Below are positions 1 to 8,910 of a stretch of 38,000 nt of DNA, in pieces (the stretch's first letter is position 1; the number at the start of each line of letters is the position of its first letter). The stretch covers positions 1 to 38,000 of the forward strand of contig NZ_JAQLEM010000023.1 in assembly GCF_028209885.1 (NCBI RefSeq). The letters run 5' to 3'. A program made the translations under genes and the position numbers. The notes beneath the pieces were generated by a model. It saw only the letters and a list, made by a program, of their open reading frames with translations. It did not search any database and was not told the DNA's origin. This stretch comes from Collinsella aerofaciens. GTDB lineage: Bacteria > Actinomycetota > Coriobacteriia > Coriobacteriales > Coriobacteriaceae.

Positions 1-78
1 CGGCCCGTTCTGGGCGCGCCTCAATCGTAGCCCGAGACGGTCCCGGGCTGACAATTTCGACTGTAATGGACGTTCTTA
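1..78. repeat. Terminal inverted repeat, left copy
   Basis: The first 78 bases are the exact reverse complement of the last 78 bases of the window (37923-38000); identity stops abruptly at base 79. The sequence contains an internal GC-rich imperfect palindrome (agcccg...cgggct). No gene is seen in it. Perfect identity that ends sharply at both window ends suggests a repeat at which an assembly stopped. Confidence 0.9.
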
Positions 79-92
79 GACGACTAGTCATT

Positions 93-194
93 GGGGACAC
101 TCTTGAACAGGCAACATTCAAGGAGTGTCCCCGGATGCCGGCACTTAGAGACGTTCCCAAAGTGACGGCACATAAGGAACGTCCCTAAGTGCCG
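93..194. repeat. Two adjacent hairpins of the GGGGACA/GCCGGCACTTA repeat family
   Basis: Bases 93-132 form a hairpin with arms ggggacactcttgaa and ttcaaggagtgtcccc. Bases 139-194 form a second one, cggcacttagagacgttcc pairing with ggaacgtccctaagtgccg with one mismatch. Related sequence occurs at 37793-37933 and, shorter, at 21046-21080. It lies upstream of the flippase gene and appears non-coding. Confidence 0.75.
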
Positions 195-296
195 ACTACC
201 GAATGGCGCCGCCGAAATTATCGAACAACCTGTTCAAAAACACGAGCGGACACCGCGGTGTCTATACTAGAGCGCAGCAATAGAAAGGACCCCGCT

Positions 297-1877
297 TTGA
301 GCATCACGCCCCTCGATAGCATTCGCCGCGTCATCGCCCGCCGTAATGGCGTCGCCGACCCCGCCGTAGCGGGCAGCGGCACCGCAAGGGCCCAGGGCGG
401 ACGCATCGAGAACGGCCTGTTCCCCGCCTCGCACACCGCCGAGGAGCTCGCACGCATCCAGGAGCTGAGTCAGCGCAACGCCGGCGGACCCGATAGCTAC
501 CAAGCCACACGTCGCCGGCGCGAACGCGATCGGGAGCCCGGCCCCGTCCGCCGCATGGTCAACGCTTGGTGGAACCGCCTGCTCGGCGCCGTCTACGGCG
601 GCGGCTTCTCCATGCAGGAAGCGGAATACGAAGAGCACGCCACCCGCCGCGACTATCTCTGGAATACCCTGGGCACCGCCGTGTGGGGCATGGCGTTTCC
701 TCTGCTCACCATCGTGTCGACACAGCTCGCGGGTGCCGAGGAGGCCGGTAAGTTCTCCATCGCCTTCGTCACCGGCACGCTCATCATGATCGCATGCAAC
801 TACGGCGTGCGCAATTTCCACGTCTCAGACATCGACGAAAAGACGTCCTTTGCCTCCTACCAGCTCAACCGCTGGCTTTGTGGAGCGCTCGCCCTAGGCT
901 GCGGCCTCATGTACAGCAGCGCCCGCGGCTATGATGCGCAGATGGCGACGATCGGCCTGGGCGTCTACCTGTATAAGGTCATCGACGGCGTCGCCGACGT
1001 GTACGAAGGCCGCCTGCAGCAGGACGACAAACTCTACTTGGCTGGAATGAGCCAAACGCTACGCTCCGTCGGCGTCATCGCGGTCTTCAGCGTGGCGCTG
1101 TTCCTCACGCGCAGCATGCCCATCGCGGCCATGGCCATGGGTGTCGCCGCGATCGCCTCGCTCGTGCTGGTCACCGCGCCGCTCGCCCTGCTCGAGACCG
1201 AAAAATCGCGCCGCGTGAGCCTACGCGAGGTCGGCCACCTGTTTGTCCAGTGCGCCCCGCTCTTTGGTGCACTGTTCCTGTTCAACCTAATTGAGAGCAT
1301 GCCCAAGTTTGTGATGGAAGGCACGCTGGCATACAAATATCAGCTGTACTTTAATGCTCTGTTCTTTCCGGCGCAGGGAATTTTGTTGAGCATTGGATTT
1401 ATCTATAAACCGCAGCTCCTGCGTCTGTCGAGCATTTGGGCGAATCCGCGCAAGCGTCGCCGCTTTGACCTGATTATTGTTGCCGTTATGGCGCTGATCG
1501 TGGTCATCACCGGCGTGTGCGCCGCATTTATGGCAGGTCCCGGTATTCCCCTCATGAGCTTTATGTACGGTCTCAGCTTTGAACGCTACCGTACGCTGGC
1601 GCTGCTGATGGTCGTCGCCGGCGGCGTCACCGCGGCCATCGACTTTATCTACGCCATCATCACGGTGCTGCGCCACGCTGGAGATGTCACCAAGATCTAC
1701 CTGATCTGCTTTGCCGTGAGCGTGGTGCTCCCGGTGATTCTGATCAATCTGCTCGGCCTGATGGGCGCCGTCGTGAGCTACCTAGCCATCATGGCCCTAC
1801 TGCTGGTACTGTTGATTATCGAGTACGCCCACATCCGCCAACGCATCGAACGCGACCGCAACCCATACGGCGCCTAA
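297..1877 (+). CDS. Polysaccharide flippase, Wzx/MATE-like (MOP superfamily)
   Basis: Multi-pass membrane protein that probably flips lipid-linked glycan units or exports a polysaccharide at the cytoplasmic membrane. The first ~110 residues are hydrophilic and Arg-rich, followed by about 12 hydrophobic segments in the arrangement of lipopolysaccharide-biosynthesis flippases (a segment near WNTLGTAVWGMAFPLL opens the membrane part). I chose a TTG start at 297 because gaaaggac (284-291) precedes it at a good distance. The frame stays open upstream to a GTG at 189, but that extension runs out of a hairpin repeat and has low-complexity Arg/Thr content. Length from TTG is 526 aa. No glycosyltransferase or polymerase gene lies next to it here, so its substrate cannot be inferred. 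The family call is from overall character, not from a diagnostic motif. Confidence 0.7.
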   Translation: MSITPLDSIRRVIARRNGVADPAVAGSGTARAQGGRIENGLFPASHTAEELARIQELSQRNAGGPDSYQATRRRRERDREPGPVRRMVNAWWNRLLGAVYGGGFSMQEAEYEEHATRRDYLWNTLGTAVWGMAFPLLTIVSTQLAGAEEAGKFSIAFVTGTLIMIACNYGVRNFHVSDIDEKTSFASYQLNRWLCGALALGCGLMYSSARGYDAQMATIGLGVYLYKVIDGVADVYEGRLQQDDKLYLAGMSQTLRSVGVIAVFSVALFLTRSMPIAAMAMGVAAIASLVLVTAPLALLETEKSRRVSLREVGHLFVQCAPLFGALFLFNLIESMPKFVMEGTLAYKYQLYFNALFFPAQGILLSIGFIYKPQLLRLSSIWANPRKRRRFDLIIVAVMALIVVITGVCAAFMAGPGIPLMSFMYGLSFERYRTLALLMVVAGGVTAAIDFIYAIITVLRHAGDVTKIYLICFAVSVVLPVILINLLGLMGAVVSYLAIMALLLVLLIIEYAHIRQRIERDRNPYGA

Positions 1878-2193
1878 TTAGCTGCCCGGTCACCGGAATT
1901 TGCGATGGAATCACCCCGTCTGGGGTCTCGTTGCGGACAATATTCATCACGCAAAACTAAGTGAGTAGACTTTTACCGAATCCCCGACCACACCAACAGA
2001 GCACAAGTCTGTGACCTGCGGTTTTATTGAGGCAAATATGTTGGGTGCTCGGCATTTCCAAAAAAGTCTACTCACTTAGCCGGCGGGCAGCCAAATGATT
2101 ATTTAATCCCCGTCCCAGAGAAATCAATTAGCGGGCAGAAGGGCAAAAGTAGTCAAATAAGCCCCGTCCCAAATTGGCTACCCCTTGCACCGA
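1878..2193. other. Intergenic region between convergent genes, filled with repeats
   Basis: No gene is seen. It holds a large palindrome at 1957-2079 (separate entry), a small palindrome accccgtctggggt near 1917-1930, and two half copies of the 'ccccgtccca' hairpin family near 2107-2119 and 2164-2175; a full hairpin of that family is at 31160-31218. The flippase and phosphoesterase genes converge on this spacer, so these structures may act as terminators. Confidence 0.6.
1957..2079. repeat. 123-bp imperfect palindrome (ctaagtgagtagactttt ends)
   Basis: The outer arms ctaagtgagtagactttt and aaaagtctactcacttag are exact reverse complements. Inside them, ccccgaccacaccaac and gttgggtgctcgg are also roughly complementary, so most of the element can fold on itself. 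There is no coding potential. The size and clean ends resemble a miniature mobile element or REP-type unit. No target-site duplication is obvious. Confidence 0.7.
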
Positions 2194-3033
2194 TTATTCG
2201 CCCGGGTTGATGTTCGCGTAGAACTCCGCCCCATCATCGAGCCGCAGGATGCCCACGCGGCCGAACTCGGAGCCGGTGGCGGCGGCGCAGTCGATGTCGA
2301 TGCGATCGGGCACACCAGCAGTGTCCTCGCCGCCCAAGCGCACGATCTGCCCGCGTCCCGATTCCTCATCGAGCCCCGCCAGACCACCGACCTCGCAATA
2401 GCGCCCAAGCGATACCGTGGGCGTGTGACCGCTCACCACGACCGGGCCCTTGCCCTCGGCAGAAAGCAGCCCGGTCGACGCATCCCAATAGCCATGACGA
2501 ATCCACAGCAGGTCATCGGACGACTGCACCGCGAGCATCTGCTGCAGCAGCTCGCGATCGGCACCCACCGCTCCAACGCCATCGGCACAATCGACGCCAT
2601 GCTCAAGCAAAAACGCCCGCGCCGCCTCGGTCTCAATACCGGCATGTACCAGCAGATACGGGCGCTCCTCGGTCTCGACCACCGCGTAGAGCGGCAGCGC
2701 GGCCATCCATCGCACGAGCTCCTCGTATGCCTCAAATTCCATGTCGTTGAGCTGCTCGCGCGTCGTCCAGCCACCGTTGATATCCCAGGTCTCGGCATCG
2801 AGCGGATCCTGGCCAATGATGGCATCGAGCATGATCTGCTCGTGATTGCCCTTGAGCACGCGGGCGTTGGGCAGCGAGCGCACGAGCTTAATAACGCCGA
2901 CCGGATCGGGCCCGCGATCGATCATGTCGCCCAGCACGTACAGCGTGTCGTCGGACGTCAACGAGATCTTAGACAGGGCCTCGTCAAGCGCACGCACGTG
3001 CCCGTGAGCATCAGATGTCACATAGATCGCCAT
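2194..3033 (-). CDS. Calcineurin-like metallophosphoesterase (PP2A/ApaH-like)
   Basis: Predicted cytosolic metal-dependent phosphoesterase. The metallophosphoesterase motifs are in order near the N-terminus: SDAHGH (D8, H10), GDMIDRG (about 35-41) and GNHE (about 62-65), which bind a dinuclear metal centre. Later VSGHTP near residue 196 supplies another metal ligand. At 279 aa it matches bacterial serine/threonine phosphatase or symmetrical Ap4A hydrolase-like proteins; the sequence alone does not decide between protein phosphatase and dinucleotide hydrolase. The start is preceded by aaggagag on the minus strand. It stands alone, convergent with the flippase and divergent from the antiporter at 3287. 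Confidence 0.85.
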   Translation of the reverse strand: MAIYVTSDAHGHVRALDEALSKISLTSDDTLYVLGDMIDRGPDPVGVIKLVRSLPNARVLKGNHEQIMLDAIIGQDPLDAETWDINGGWTTREQLNDMEFEAYEELVRWMAALPLYAVVETEERPYLLVHAGIETEAARAFLLEHGVDCADGVGAVGADRELLQQMLAVQSSDDLLWIRHGYWDASTGLLSAEGKGPVVVSGHTPTVSLGRYCEVGGLAGLDEESGRGQIVRLGGEDTAGVPDRIDIDCAAATGSEFGRVGILRLDDGAEFYANINPGE

Positions 3034-3286
3034 GGTACGCCTCTCCTTGCATTGCGGCCGAAGCCCGGCGCCGCAACTAAAACTTCAAGTTGAACTTAAA
3101 CGTTACCCATTGTACTCCGTTGCAATAAAGCTGGAAAGAGTTTCCGAGCAGAGGCAAAGACGGCAGCCGTCTATGACGATATCGCGCACGCCTGCAATCC
3201 AACCCCATAAACCCACCATCTTTGGGTACAAATAACCGCAGACAACTGACCGTGCCACGCCAACCACCCAGGAGCGGACACCATCC

Positions 3287-4888
3287 ATGAACCAGATCCT
3301 TCTTTTTATCGGCCTCGTCATCATTTTGTGCCTGACCATCAAACCCGTCGGCAAAAAGCTCCCCTTCCCCACCCTGCTCATCTTTATCGCGCTGGGCATG
3401 CTGTTGGGCGTCAACGGCCCGACGCATATCGACTTTAGCGACTACGCACTCACCGAAACCGTCTGCAGCACGGCGCTGCTGTTCATCATGTTCTACGGCG
3501 GCTTTAACACCAATATCGACCGCGCCAAGCCCGTCGCTGCGCCGGCGGTGCTGCTGAGCACGCTCGGCGTCGTCATCACTGCCGGCATCACCGGCGTGTT
3601 CACCCACTTTGTGCTGGGCTTCGACTGGATCGGCGGCCTGCTGCTGGGATCGGTCGTGGCGTCCACCGACGCGGCCAGCGTCTTTAGCGTTCTGCGCGAG
3701 CACAGCCTTTCGCTGAGGGGCGGCACCGACTCGCTGCTCGAGGTCGAATCGGGCTCCAACGACCCCGTCGCCTACATGCTCACCGCTGTGCTCGCTACAC
3801 TCGCGGCCGGCGGCGACATCAACATTCCCGCACTGCTGGCCAAGCAGATCATTCTAGGCGCGGGTCTGGGCCTTGCCATCGGCTGGGCGGCGGGCCGCCT
3901 GATTGAACGCGCACATGCAACGGCCGAGGGCGCGCAGACCATCTTTTTGTTCGCCGTGGCGATCGTCGCCTACGCGCTGCCGAGCTATCTGGACGGCAAC
4001 GGCTTTTTGGCTGTATACCTGGCAGGCATTGTACTGGGTGCCAGCGACATCACCGGCAAAGTCGAGATGGCGCACTTCTTTGACACCCTCACCGAGATGG
4101 CCGAGATGACGATCTTCTTCTTGCTCGGCCTGCTCGTAACGCCCGCACGCCTGCCGCAGATGCTGCTGCCGGGCCTAGCGCTCATGGCGTTTATGCTCTT
4201 CGTGAGCCGTCCCATCGCCGTCGGCGTGCTCCTGGCGCCCTTTAAGACGAACCCTCGCCAAGTCGCGCTCGTAAGCTGGGCGGGCCTGCGCGGCGCGGCT
4301 TCGGTCGTCTTTAGTCTCTTTGCCGTGGTAGCCGGCGTTCCCGGTGGCCAAGACCTGTTTGATCTGGTGTTTGTGATTGCCGTGTCGAGCATTGTGGTAC
4401 AGGGCTCGCTGCTACCGGCGGTGGCAAAGAAGCTCGACATGATCGACGCGGAAGGCGACGTACGCCGTACGTTTAACGATTACCGCGACGAGGACGGCAT
4501 GTCGTTCGTTAAGCTCAAGGTGGGCGCGGGCCATCCATTTGCCGGTCGCTCGCTTGCGGACATTGGCAGCGTCACGGACATGCTCGTCGTCCTGGTGCTG
4601 CGCGATGGCGCGCACCCGGTGCTGCCCAATGGCGATACCGTGATTGAGGAAGGCGACCTATTGGTGATGGCTGCCCCGACGTTTGAAGAGCGTGCCGAGG
4701 TTACGCTGCGCGAGGTCACCGTGACGCCCCACGGTCGCCTGGCCGGCCAGCGCCTGCGCGACGTGCCGCAAGGCAAGCATCCGTTTATTGTGGTGATGCT
4801 CAAGCGCGACGGCCAAACGATCATCCCCGACGGCAACACCCTAATATATGCCGGCGACGAAGCCGTCATTGCCACACTGGCGTCGTAG
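3287..4888 (+). CDS. Potassium/proton antiporter (CPA1 family, NhaP2/CvrA type)
   Basis: Cytoplasmic-membrane cation/H+ exchanger. Residues 1-~390 hold about 12-13 hydrophobic segments with the CPA1 signatures STDAA (D128) and SGSNDP (N158-D159), the acidic residues expected to carry the ion. The cytosolic tail contains two TrkA_C-type modules: the first starts at SFVKLKVGAGHPFAGRSLAD and a similar one covers REVTVTPHGRLAGQRLRD to the end. Each ends in a GD(L/E)-type turn, suggesting regulation by a bound ligand. Length, 533 aa, is typical. An RBS caggagcgg precedes the ATG. It is a single gene with no obvious partner. Confidence 0.9.
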   Translation: MNQILLFIGLVIILCLTIKPVGKKLPFPTLLIFIALGMLLGVNGPTHIDFSDYALTETVCSTALLFIMFYGGFNTNIDRAKPVAAPAVLLSTLGVVITAGITGVFTHFVLGFDWIGGLLLGSVVASTDAASVFSVLREHSLSLRGGTDSLLEVESGSNDPVAYMLTAVLATLAAGGDINIPALLAKQIILGAGLGLAIGWAAGRLIERAHATAEGAQTIFLFAVAIVAYALPSYLDGNGFLAVYLAGIVLGASDITGKVEMAHFFDTLTEMAEMTIFFLLGLLVTPARLPQMLLPGLALMAFMLFVSRPIAVGVLLAPFKTNPRQVALVSWAGLRGAASVVFSLFAVVAGVPGGQDLFDLVFVIAVSSIVVQGSLLPAVAKKLDMIDAEGDVRRTFNDYRDEDGMSFVKLKVGAGHPFAGRSLADIGSVTDMLVVLVLRDGAHPVLPNGDTVIEEGDLLVMAAPTFEERAEVTLREVTVTPHGRLAGQRLRDVPQGKHPFIVVMLKRDGQTIIPDGNTLIYAGDEAVIATLAS

Positions 4889-4905
4889 TGACCAGGAGGT
4901 AGCTA

Positions 4906-4980
4906 ATTTGCGACGAAGAGATCAAGCGCCTAGAGAACCTCATGCCTTCGCTCGCAGATTTGGATTTGCCTGAGGAGTAA
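4906..4980 (+). other. Possible 24-codon ORF behind a perfect aggagg, without a standard start
   Basis: Six bases after aggagg (4894-4899) a frame opens with ATT and encodes ICDEEIKRLENLMPSLADLD followed by LPEE and a stop. The acidic, helix-like peptide looks like coding sequence, but neither ATT nor any in-frame ATG/GTG/TTG lies at the proper distance. A TTG at 4908 in another frame gives only a 21-residue basic peptide. It could be a leader, a decayed small gene or chance. Confidence 0.25.
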
Positions 4981-5114
4981 AGCATCCCTCCCCCATGTAA
5001 CCATCCTGTAAATCATAGCGGCGTAGTCGAGTTTTACCGCGATGCGGTCGCGCCCGGCGCTCCACTGTGCTAAAGTATCCCGAACGTTCAAACGACTACG
5101 AGGGGAACTAGAAG

Positions 5115-6239
5115 ATGGCACGTGTGCACAACTTCTCAGCTGGCCCGGCCGCGCTGCCTACAAGCGTGCTCGCCGAGATCGCCGACGAGATGATGGACTA
5201 CCGCGGTTGCGGCATGTCCGTGCTCGAGATGAGCCATCGATCTAGCATGTACCAGCAGATCATCGACGACGCCGAGGCAACCCTGCGCCGCCTGCTGAGC
5301 ATCCCCGACAACTACCGCGTCCTGTTTTTGCAGGGCGGCGCCACACTGCAGTTTGCGGCCATCCCCATGAACCTCATGCGCCGCGGCCGCGCCGGCTACA
5401 TCGTGACCGGCAACTTTGCCAACAAGGCATACAAGGAGGCCGCCAAGTACGGCGAGGCCGTACTGCTCGCGAGCTCCGAGGACACCAATTTCGACCGCAT
5501 ACCCACCATGGCCGACATCAACGCGCGCATTGCCGCCGAGGCCGCAGGCGACGGGCTCGACTACGTCTACATCTGCCAGAACAACACCATCTTTGGCACC
5601 ATGTACCACGAGCTGCCCAACTGCGGCGACGTACCGCTGGTCGCCGATGTCTCGAGCTGCTTTTTGTCGCAGCCGCTCGACGTAAAGCGCTACGGGCTCA
5701 TCTACGCCGGCGCTCAGAAAAACGCCGGCGCCGCGGGCGTGACCGTGGTCATCGTGCGCGACGACCTCATCGCAGATGGCTCCGCCTTTGCGCAAACGCC
5801 GCAGTACATGGACCTTAAGACCCAGGCCGCCAAGGGCTCCATGCTCAACACGCCCAACACCTTTGGCATCTACGTGTGCGGCAAGGTGTTCCGTTGGGTT
5901 GAGCAGACCGGCGGACTTGCCGCCATGGCCGAGCGCAACTGGACCAAGGCTAACCTACTCTACGACCTGCTCGAGCACAGCGAGCTGTTCCATGGCACCA
6001 CGCAGGCCGACAGCCGCTCCATCGCCAACGTCACCTTCCGTACCGGCGACGCCGAACTCGACGCGGCCTTTGTTGCAGGCGCCGCCGAGCACCAGATTCA
6101 AAACGTCAAGGGTCATCGCCTGGTGGGCGGTATGCGCGCCAGCGTCTACAACGCCGTAACCATGGAGGACGTGCAGGCGCTGGCCACGTACATGAAGGAC
6201 TTCGAAGCGCAGCATAGTTTGAGTCCGCGATCTAACTAG
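5115..6239 (+). CDS. serC: Phosphoserine aminotransferase
   Basis: PLP enzyme converting 3-phosphohydroxypyruvate plus glutamate to phosphoserine in serine biosynthesis; the same activity is used in pyridoxine synthesis. The N-terminus VHNFSAGPAALP is the SerC hallmark. HRSSMYQQII is the substrate-binding stretch. GGATLQFAAIPMNL binds the PLP phosphate, and GAQKNAGAAG carries the Schiff-base lysine K202. The C-terminus has GHRLVGGMRASVYNA. Its 374 aa is slightly longer than average. The start follows aggggaac. It is 70 bp upstream of serA on the same strand, forming a serine operon that ends at the terminators after serA. Confidence 0.97.
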   Translation: MARVHNFSAGPAALPTSVLAEIADEMMDYRGCGMSVLEMSHRSSMYQQIIDDAEATLRRLLSIPDNYRVLFLQGGATLQFAAIPMNLMRRGRAGYIVTGNFANKAYKEAAKYGEAVLLASSEDTNFDRIPTMADINARIAAEAAGDGLDYVYICQNNTIFGTMYHELPNCGDVPLVADVSSCFLSQPLDVKRYGLIYAGAQKNAGAAGVTVVIVRDDLIADGSAFAQTPQYMDLKTQAAKGSMLNTPNTFGIYVCGKVFRWVEQTGGLAAMAERNWTKANLLYDLLEHSELFHGTTQADSRSIANVTFRTGDAELDAAFVAGAAEHQIQNVKGHRLVGGMRASVYNAVTMEDVQALATYMKDFEAQHSLSPRSN

Positions 6240-6309
6240 CCCGCAACACGCGGGCCGACCAGCCACTTCAAACCACCTGTTTTAGACAAACCTGCTAAGG
6301 AGTTTTTCC

Positions 6310-7473
6310 ATGCGTAAGATTAAGACCATCGACGACATCACTAAAGACGGCAAAGTCGAGTTTGGCGAGGGCTACGAATTTGTGAGCACCGCCGAAGAGG
6401 CCGACGCGATCCTGATGCGCTCGACCGATCTGCACGGCTACGAGATGCCCGAGGGCATCCGCGCCATCGCCCGCTGCGGCGCCGGCGTCAACAACATCCC
6501 CGTCGAGGAGTACGCCAAGAAGGGCGTCGTCGTCTTTAACTCCCCCGGCGCCAACAGCAACGCCGTCAAGGAGCTCGTCCTAGGCATGCTGGTGCTCTCG
6601 AGCCGCGGCGTGGTGCAATCAATGAACTGGGTGCGTGACAACGCCGACGACCCCGAGATTCAGGTCGATGCCGAAAAGGCCAAGAAGGCCTTTGTGGGCC
6701 GCGAGCTCAAGGGCAAGCGCATCGGCGTCATCGGTCTGGGCAACGTAGGCTCCAAGGTCGCCAATGCCTGCGTCGACCTGGGCATGGATGTCTACGGCTA
6801 CGACCCGTTCATTTCCGTTGAGCACGCGTGGGTGCTGAGTCGCGAGGTGCAGCGCGTGGGCACGCTCGAGGACCTGTGCCGCGGCTGCGATTACCTCACC
6901 GTGCACGTGCCCAGCAAGGCTGACACCATCGGCATGATCAGCACCGAGCAGATCAACCTGCTGGCCCCGGACGCCGTGCTGATCAACTACGCACGCGAGA
7001 CCATCATTGACGAGGACGCCGTTGACGCCGCCCTGCGCGAGGGCAAGCTCAGCTGGTTTAGCTGCGACTTCGCCACGCCCAAGACGGTCAAGATGCCCAA
7101 TACGTTTATCACCACGCACTCGGGCGCCGGCACCGGCGAGGCCGAGGCCAACTGCGCAGACATGGCCATCAGCGAGCTCAAGGATTACCTGGAGAACGGC
7201 AACATCGCCCACAGCGTCAACTACCCCGCCTGCAGCATGGGTAAGGCACGCGCCGCAAGCCGTATCGCCTGCCTGCACGCCAACGTGCCCAACATGATCG
7301 GCCAGATAACGGCAATCCTTGCCAAGGACAACGCCAACGTGCAGCGCATGACCAACGAGTCCGCCGGCGAAAACGCCTACACCATGTTCGACACCGACGA
7401 GCACCTGGACAGCAGCACCATCGAGGCGCTCAAGCAGATTCCGTCGATGTATCGCGTGCGCGTAATCAAATAG
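6310..7473 (+). CDS. serA: D-3-phosphoglycerate dehydrogenase
   Basis: NAD-dependent oxidation of 3-phosphoglycerate, the first step of serine synthesis. NAD site: GKRIGVIGLGNVGSKVA (GxGxxG near residues 141-146). The catalytic Arg lies in the HVPSKADT-to-NYARETIIDEDA region, and the His is in THSGAGTGEAE. A short C-terminal ACT domain covers roughly residues 315-387 (ASRIACLHANVPNMIGQITA onward), so serine feedback is plausible. There is no ASB domain, making this a compact 387-aa SerA. The RBS is aaggag. The second gene of the operon, it is followed by two hairpins, the second with a U-tract. Confidence 0.96.
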   Translation: MRKIKTIDDITKDGKVEFGEGYEFVSTAEEADAILMRSTDLHGYEMPEGIRAIARCGAGVNNIPVEEYAKKGVVVFNSPGANSNAVKELVLGMLVLSSRGVVQSMNWVRDNADDPEIQVDAEKAKKAFVGRELKGKRIGVIGLGNVGSKVANACVDLGMDVYGYDPFISVEHAWVLSREVQRVGTLEDLCRGCDYLTVHVPSKADTIGMISTEQINLLAPDAVLINYARETIIDEDAVDAALREGKLSWFSCDFATPKTVKMPNTFITTHSGAGTGEAEANCADMAISELKDYLENGNIAHSVNYPACSMGKARAASRIACLHANVPNMIGQITAILAKDNANVQRMTNESAGENAYTMFDTDEHLDSSTIEALKQIPSMYRVRVIK

Positions 7474-7485
7474 CGCCGGCTGATC

Positions 7486-7518
7486 TGACGGGCAGTTCCC
7501 CATGTGGCCTGCCCGTCA
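7486..7518 (+). terminator. Perfect 10-bp hairpin after serA
   Basis: Arms tgacgggcag and ctgcccgtca enclose a 13-nt loop. No T-run follows directly; the main terminator lies just downstream. Confidence 0.5.
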
Positions 7519-7535
7519 CTGACATTGAATGCCCG

Positions 7536-7572
7536 CGGGGACGCCTTTCGCACGAGAGGCGCCCCCGTTTTT
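7536..7572 (+). terminator. Rho-independent terminator of serC-serA
   Basis: A GC-rich stem, cggggacgcct with aggcgcccccg (one mismatch), is followed by a run of five T. It separates the serine operon from the M20 gene. Confidence 0.75.
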
Positions 7573-7605
7573 GTGAGCACTCCATTAAATACACCGAGCC
7601 GCTTC

Positions 7606-7636
7606 TTGACATACAATCTGTATGTTGACCTAACTA
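7606..7636 (+). promoter_or_regulatory. Promoter with perfect palindrome upstream of the M20 gene
   Basis: TTGACA at 7606-7611 is a consensus -35. A weak -10, taacta or aactat, lies near 7631-7637. Between and overlapping them is the perfect palindrome acataca-atc-tgtatgt (7609-7625), so a dimeric repressor bound here would block RNA polymerase. No regulator gene is adjacent. Confidence 0.5.
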
Positions 7637-7650
7637 TCTGTGAGGTGCCT

Positions 7651-8871
7651 ATGGTTGATACAGATTTTGCTTGGCGGCTTACGCAAGGACTCGTGCGGAT
7701 CGACAGCTCGGACCCGGGTGCGTATGAGGACGAGATTGAGCGCTATATCAAAGCGTTGGTTGAGCACCGGGTGGCACAGCTGAGCCATCCGGTGCTCCAT
7801 GCCGTGCAGGTTGAGGAACTCGAGGTGCTGCCCGGGCGCCGCAACCTTATGGTCACCGTGCCGGGACTGAGCGACGAGCCACGGCTCGTCTATATCTGCC
7901 ATATGGATACCGTTACGCTGGGCGATGGCTGGGACGCGGACATTCCGCCGCTCGGAGCGATCGTGCGTAACGATAAACTCTATGGCCGCGGTGCCTGCGA
8001 TATGAAGGGTGGCCTGGCCTGCGCCATTGCCGCACTGGTCCATACGCTCGAGCGCGTGGCGGCAGAAGGCAAGCTGCCCCGCCGTGGCTTCTCACTCATT
8101 TGCTCGGTCGACGAGGAGGACTTTATGCGCGGCTCAGAGGCCACGATCGATGCTGGCTGGGTCGGCTCGCGTGAATGGGTGCTGGACACCGAGCCCACCG
8201 ACGGACAGATCCAGGTGGCGCACAAGGGGCGTACGTGGTTCGAGATTGAAATGACTGGCGTGACGGCGCATGCGAGCCAGCCCTGGAAGGGCGCGGATGC
8301 CGTCGCCGCCATGGCCGAGGTCGTGTGTTCGCTCCGTCGCGCGTTTATGGCGCTGCCCGCGCACGATGAGCTGGGGCCTTCGACCATCACGTTTGGACAG
8401 ATCGAAGGTGGCTACCGTCCCTATGTCGTACCCGACCGCGCCAAAGTCTGGGTCGACATGCGTCTGACGCCTCCGACCGATACGGCCGCCGCGACGCGCA
8501 TGGTAGAGCAGGCCATCGCCGTCGCCGAAGCCGCCGTTCCCGGTTGCCATGGCAGCTACACCGTGACGGGCGACCGCCCCGCCATCGAGCGCGACCCGAA
8601 CTCTCCCCTTCTAGCAGCGCTCAAGCGTGTCGCCGATGACGTGACGGACGCGGACACGACCGTCGGCTTCTTTACCGGCTACACCGACACCGCCGTCATT
8701 GCCGGCAAGACAGGTAACCGCAATTGCATGAGCTACGGTCCCGGGTCGCTCGCGCTCGCGCACAAGCCCAACGAATATGTGCCCCACGCCGATATCGTTC
8801 GTTGTCAGCAGGTGCTAATCGCGCTCGCCGATAACGTGCTCTGGGACGCGAGCGGCCAAGTTGGGGCATAA
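7651..8871 (+). CDS. M20 family metallopeptidase (ArgE/DapE-like)
   Basis: Zinc-dependent amidohydrolase of the acetylornithine deacetylase/succinyl-DAP desuccinylase type; the substrate is not decided by sequence. Metal-site motifs: ICHMDTVTLGD (H84), GRGACDMKGG (D117), SVDEED (E155/E156, including the general base) and a late AHKPNEYV His. The dimerisation insert covers roughly residues 190-310. I placed the start at ATG 7651, behind gtgaggtg and downstream of the promoter; the frame is open upstream to 7504, but that stretch runs through the serA terminator and a promoter. Length is 406 aa. No arginine or lysine biosynthetic genes are nearby, so a peptide-scavenging role is as likely as a biosynthetic one. 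Confidence 0.85.
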   Translation: MVDTDFAWRLTQGLVRIDSSDPGAYEDEIERYIKALVEHRVAQLSHPVLHAVQVEELEVLPGRRNLMVTVPGLSDEPRLVYICHMDTVTLGDGWDADIPPLGAIVRNDKLYGRGACDMKGGLACAIAALVHTLERVAAEGKLPRRGFSLICSVDEEDFMRGSEATIDAGWVGSREWVLDTEPTDGQIQVAHKGRTWFEIEMTGVTAHASQPWKGADAVAAMAEVVCSLRRAFMALPAHDELGPSTITFGQIEGGYRPYVVPDRAKVWVDMRLTPPTDTAAATRMVEQAIAVAEAAVPGCHGSYTVTGDRPAIERDPNSPLLAALKRVADDVTDADTTVGFFTGYTDTAVIAGKTGNRNCMSYGPGSLALAHKPNEYVPHADIVRCQQVLIALADNVLWDASGQVGA

Positions 8872-8910
8872 TAAGCCGCGAACAAACCGACTCGTGCGTT
8901 AGGACCGCCC

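Noticed and set aside
93..194. CRISPR array or tandem repeat array
   Set aside because: The units are palindromes in irregular order without equal spacers, and no cas gene is present in the window.
2185..3093. 302-codon frame on the plus strand
   Set aside because: Antisense to the metallophosphoesterase, which has all its metal motifs and a good RBS.
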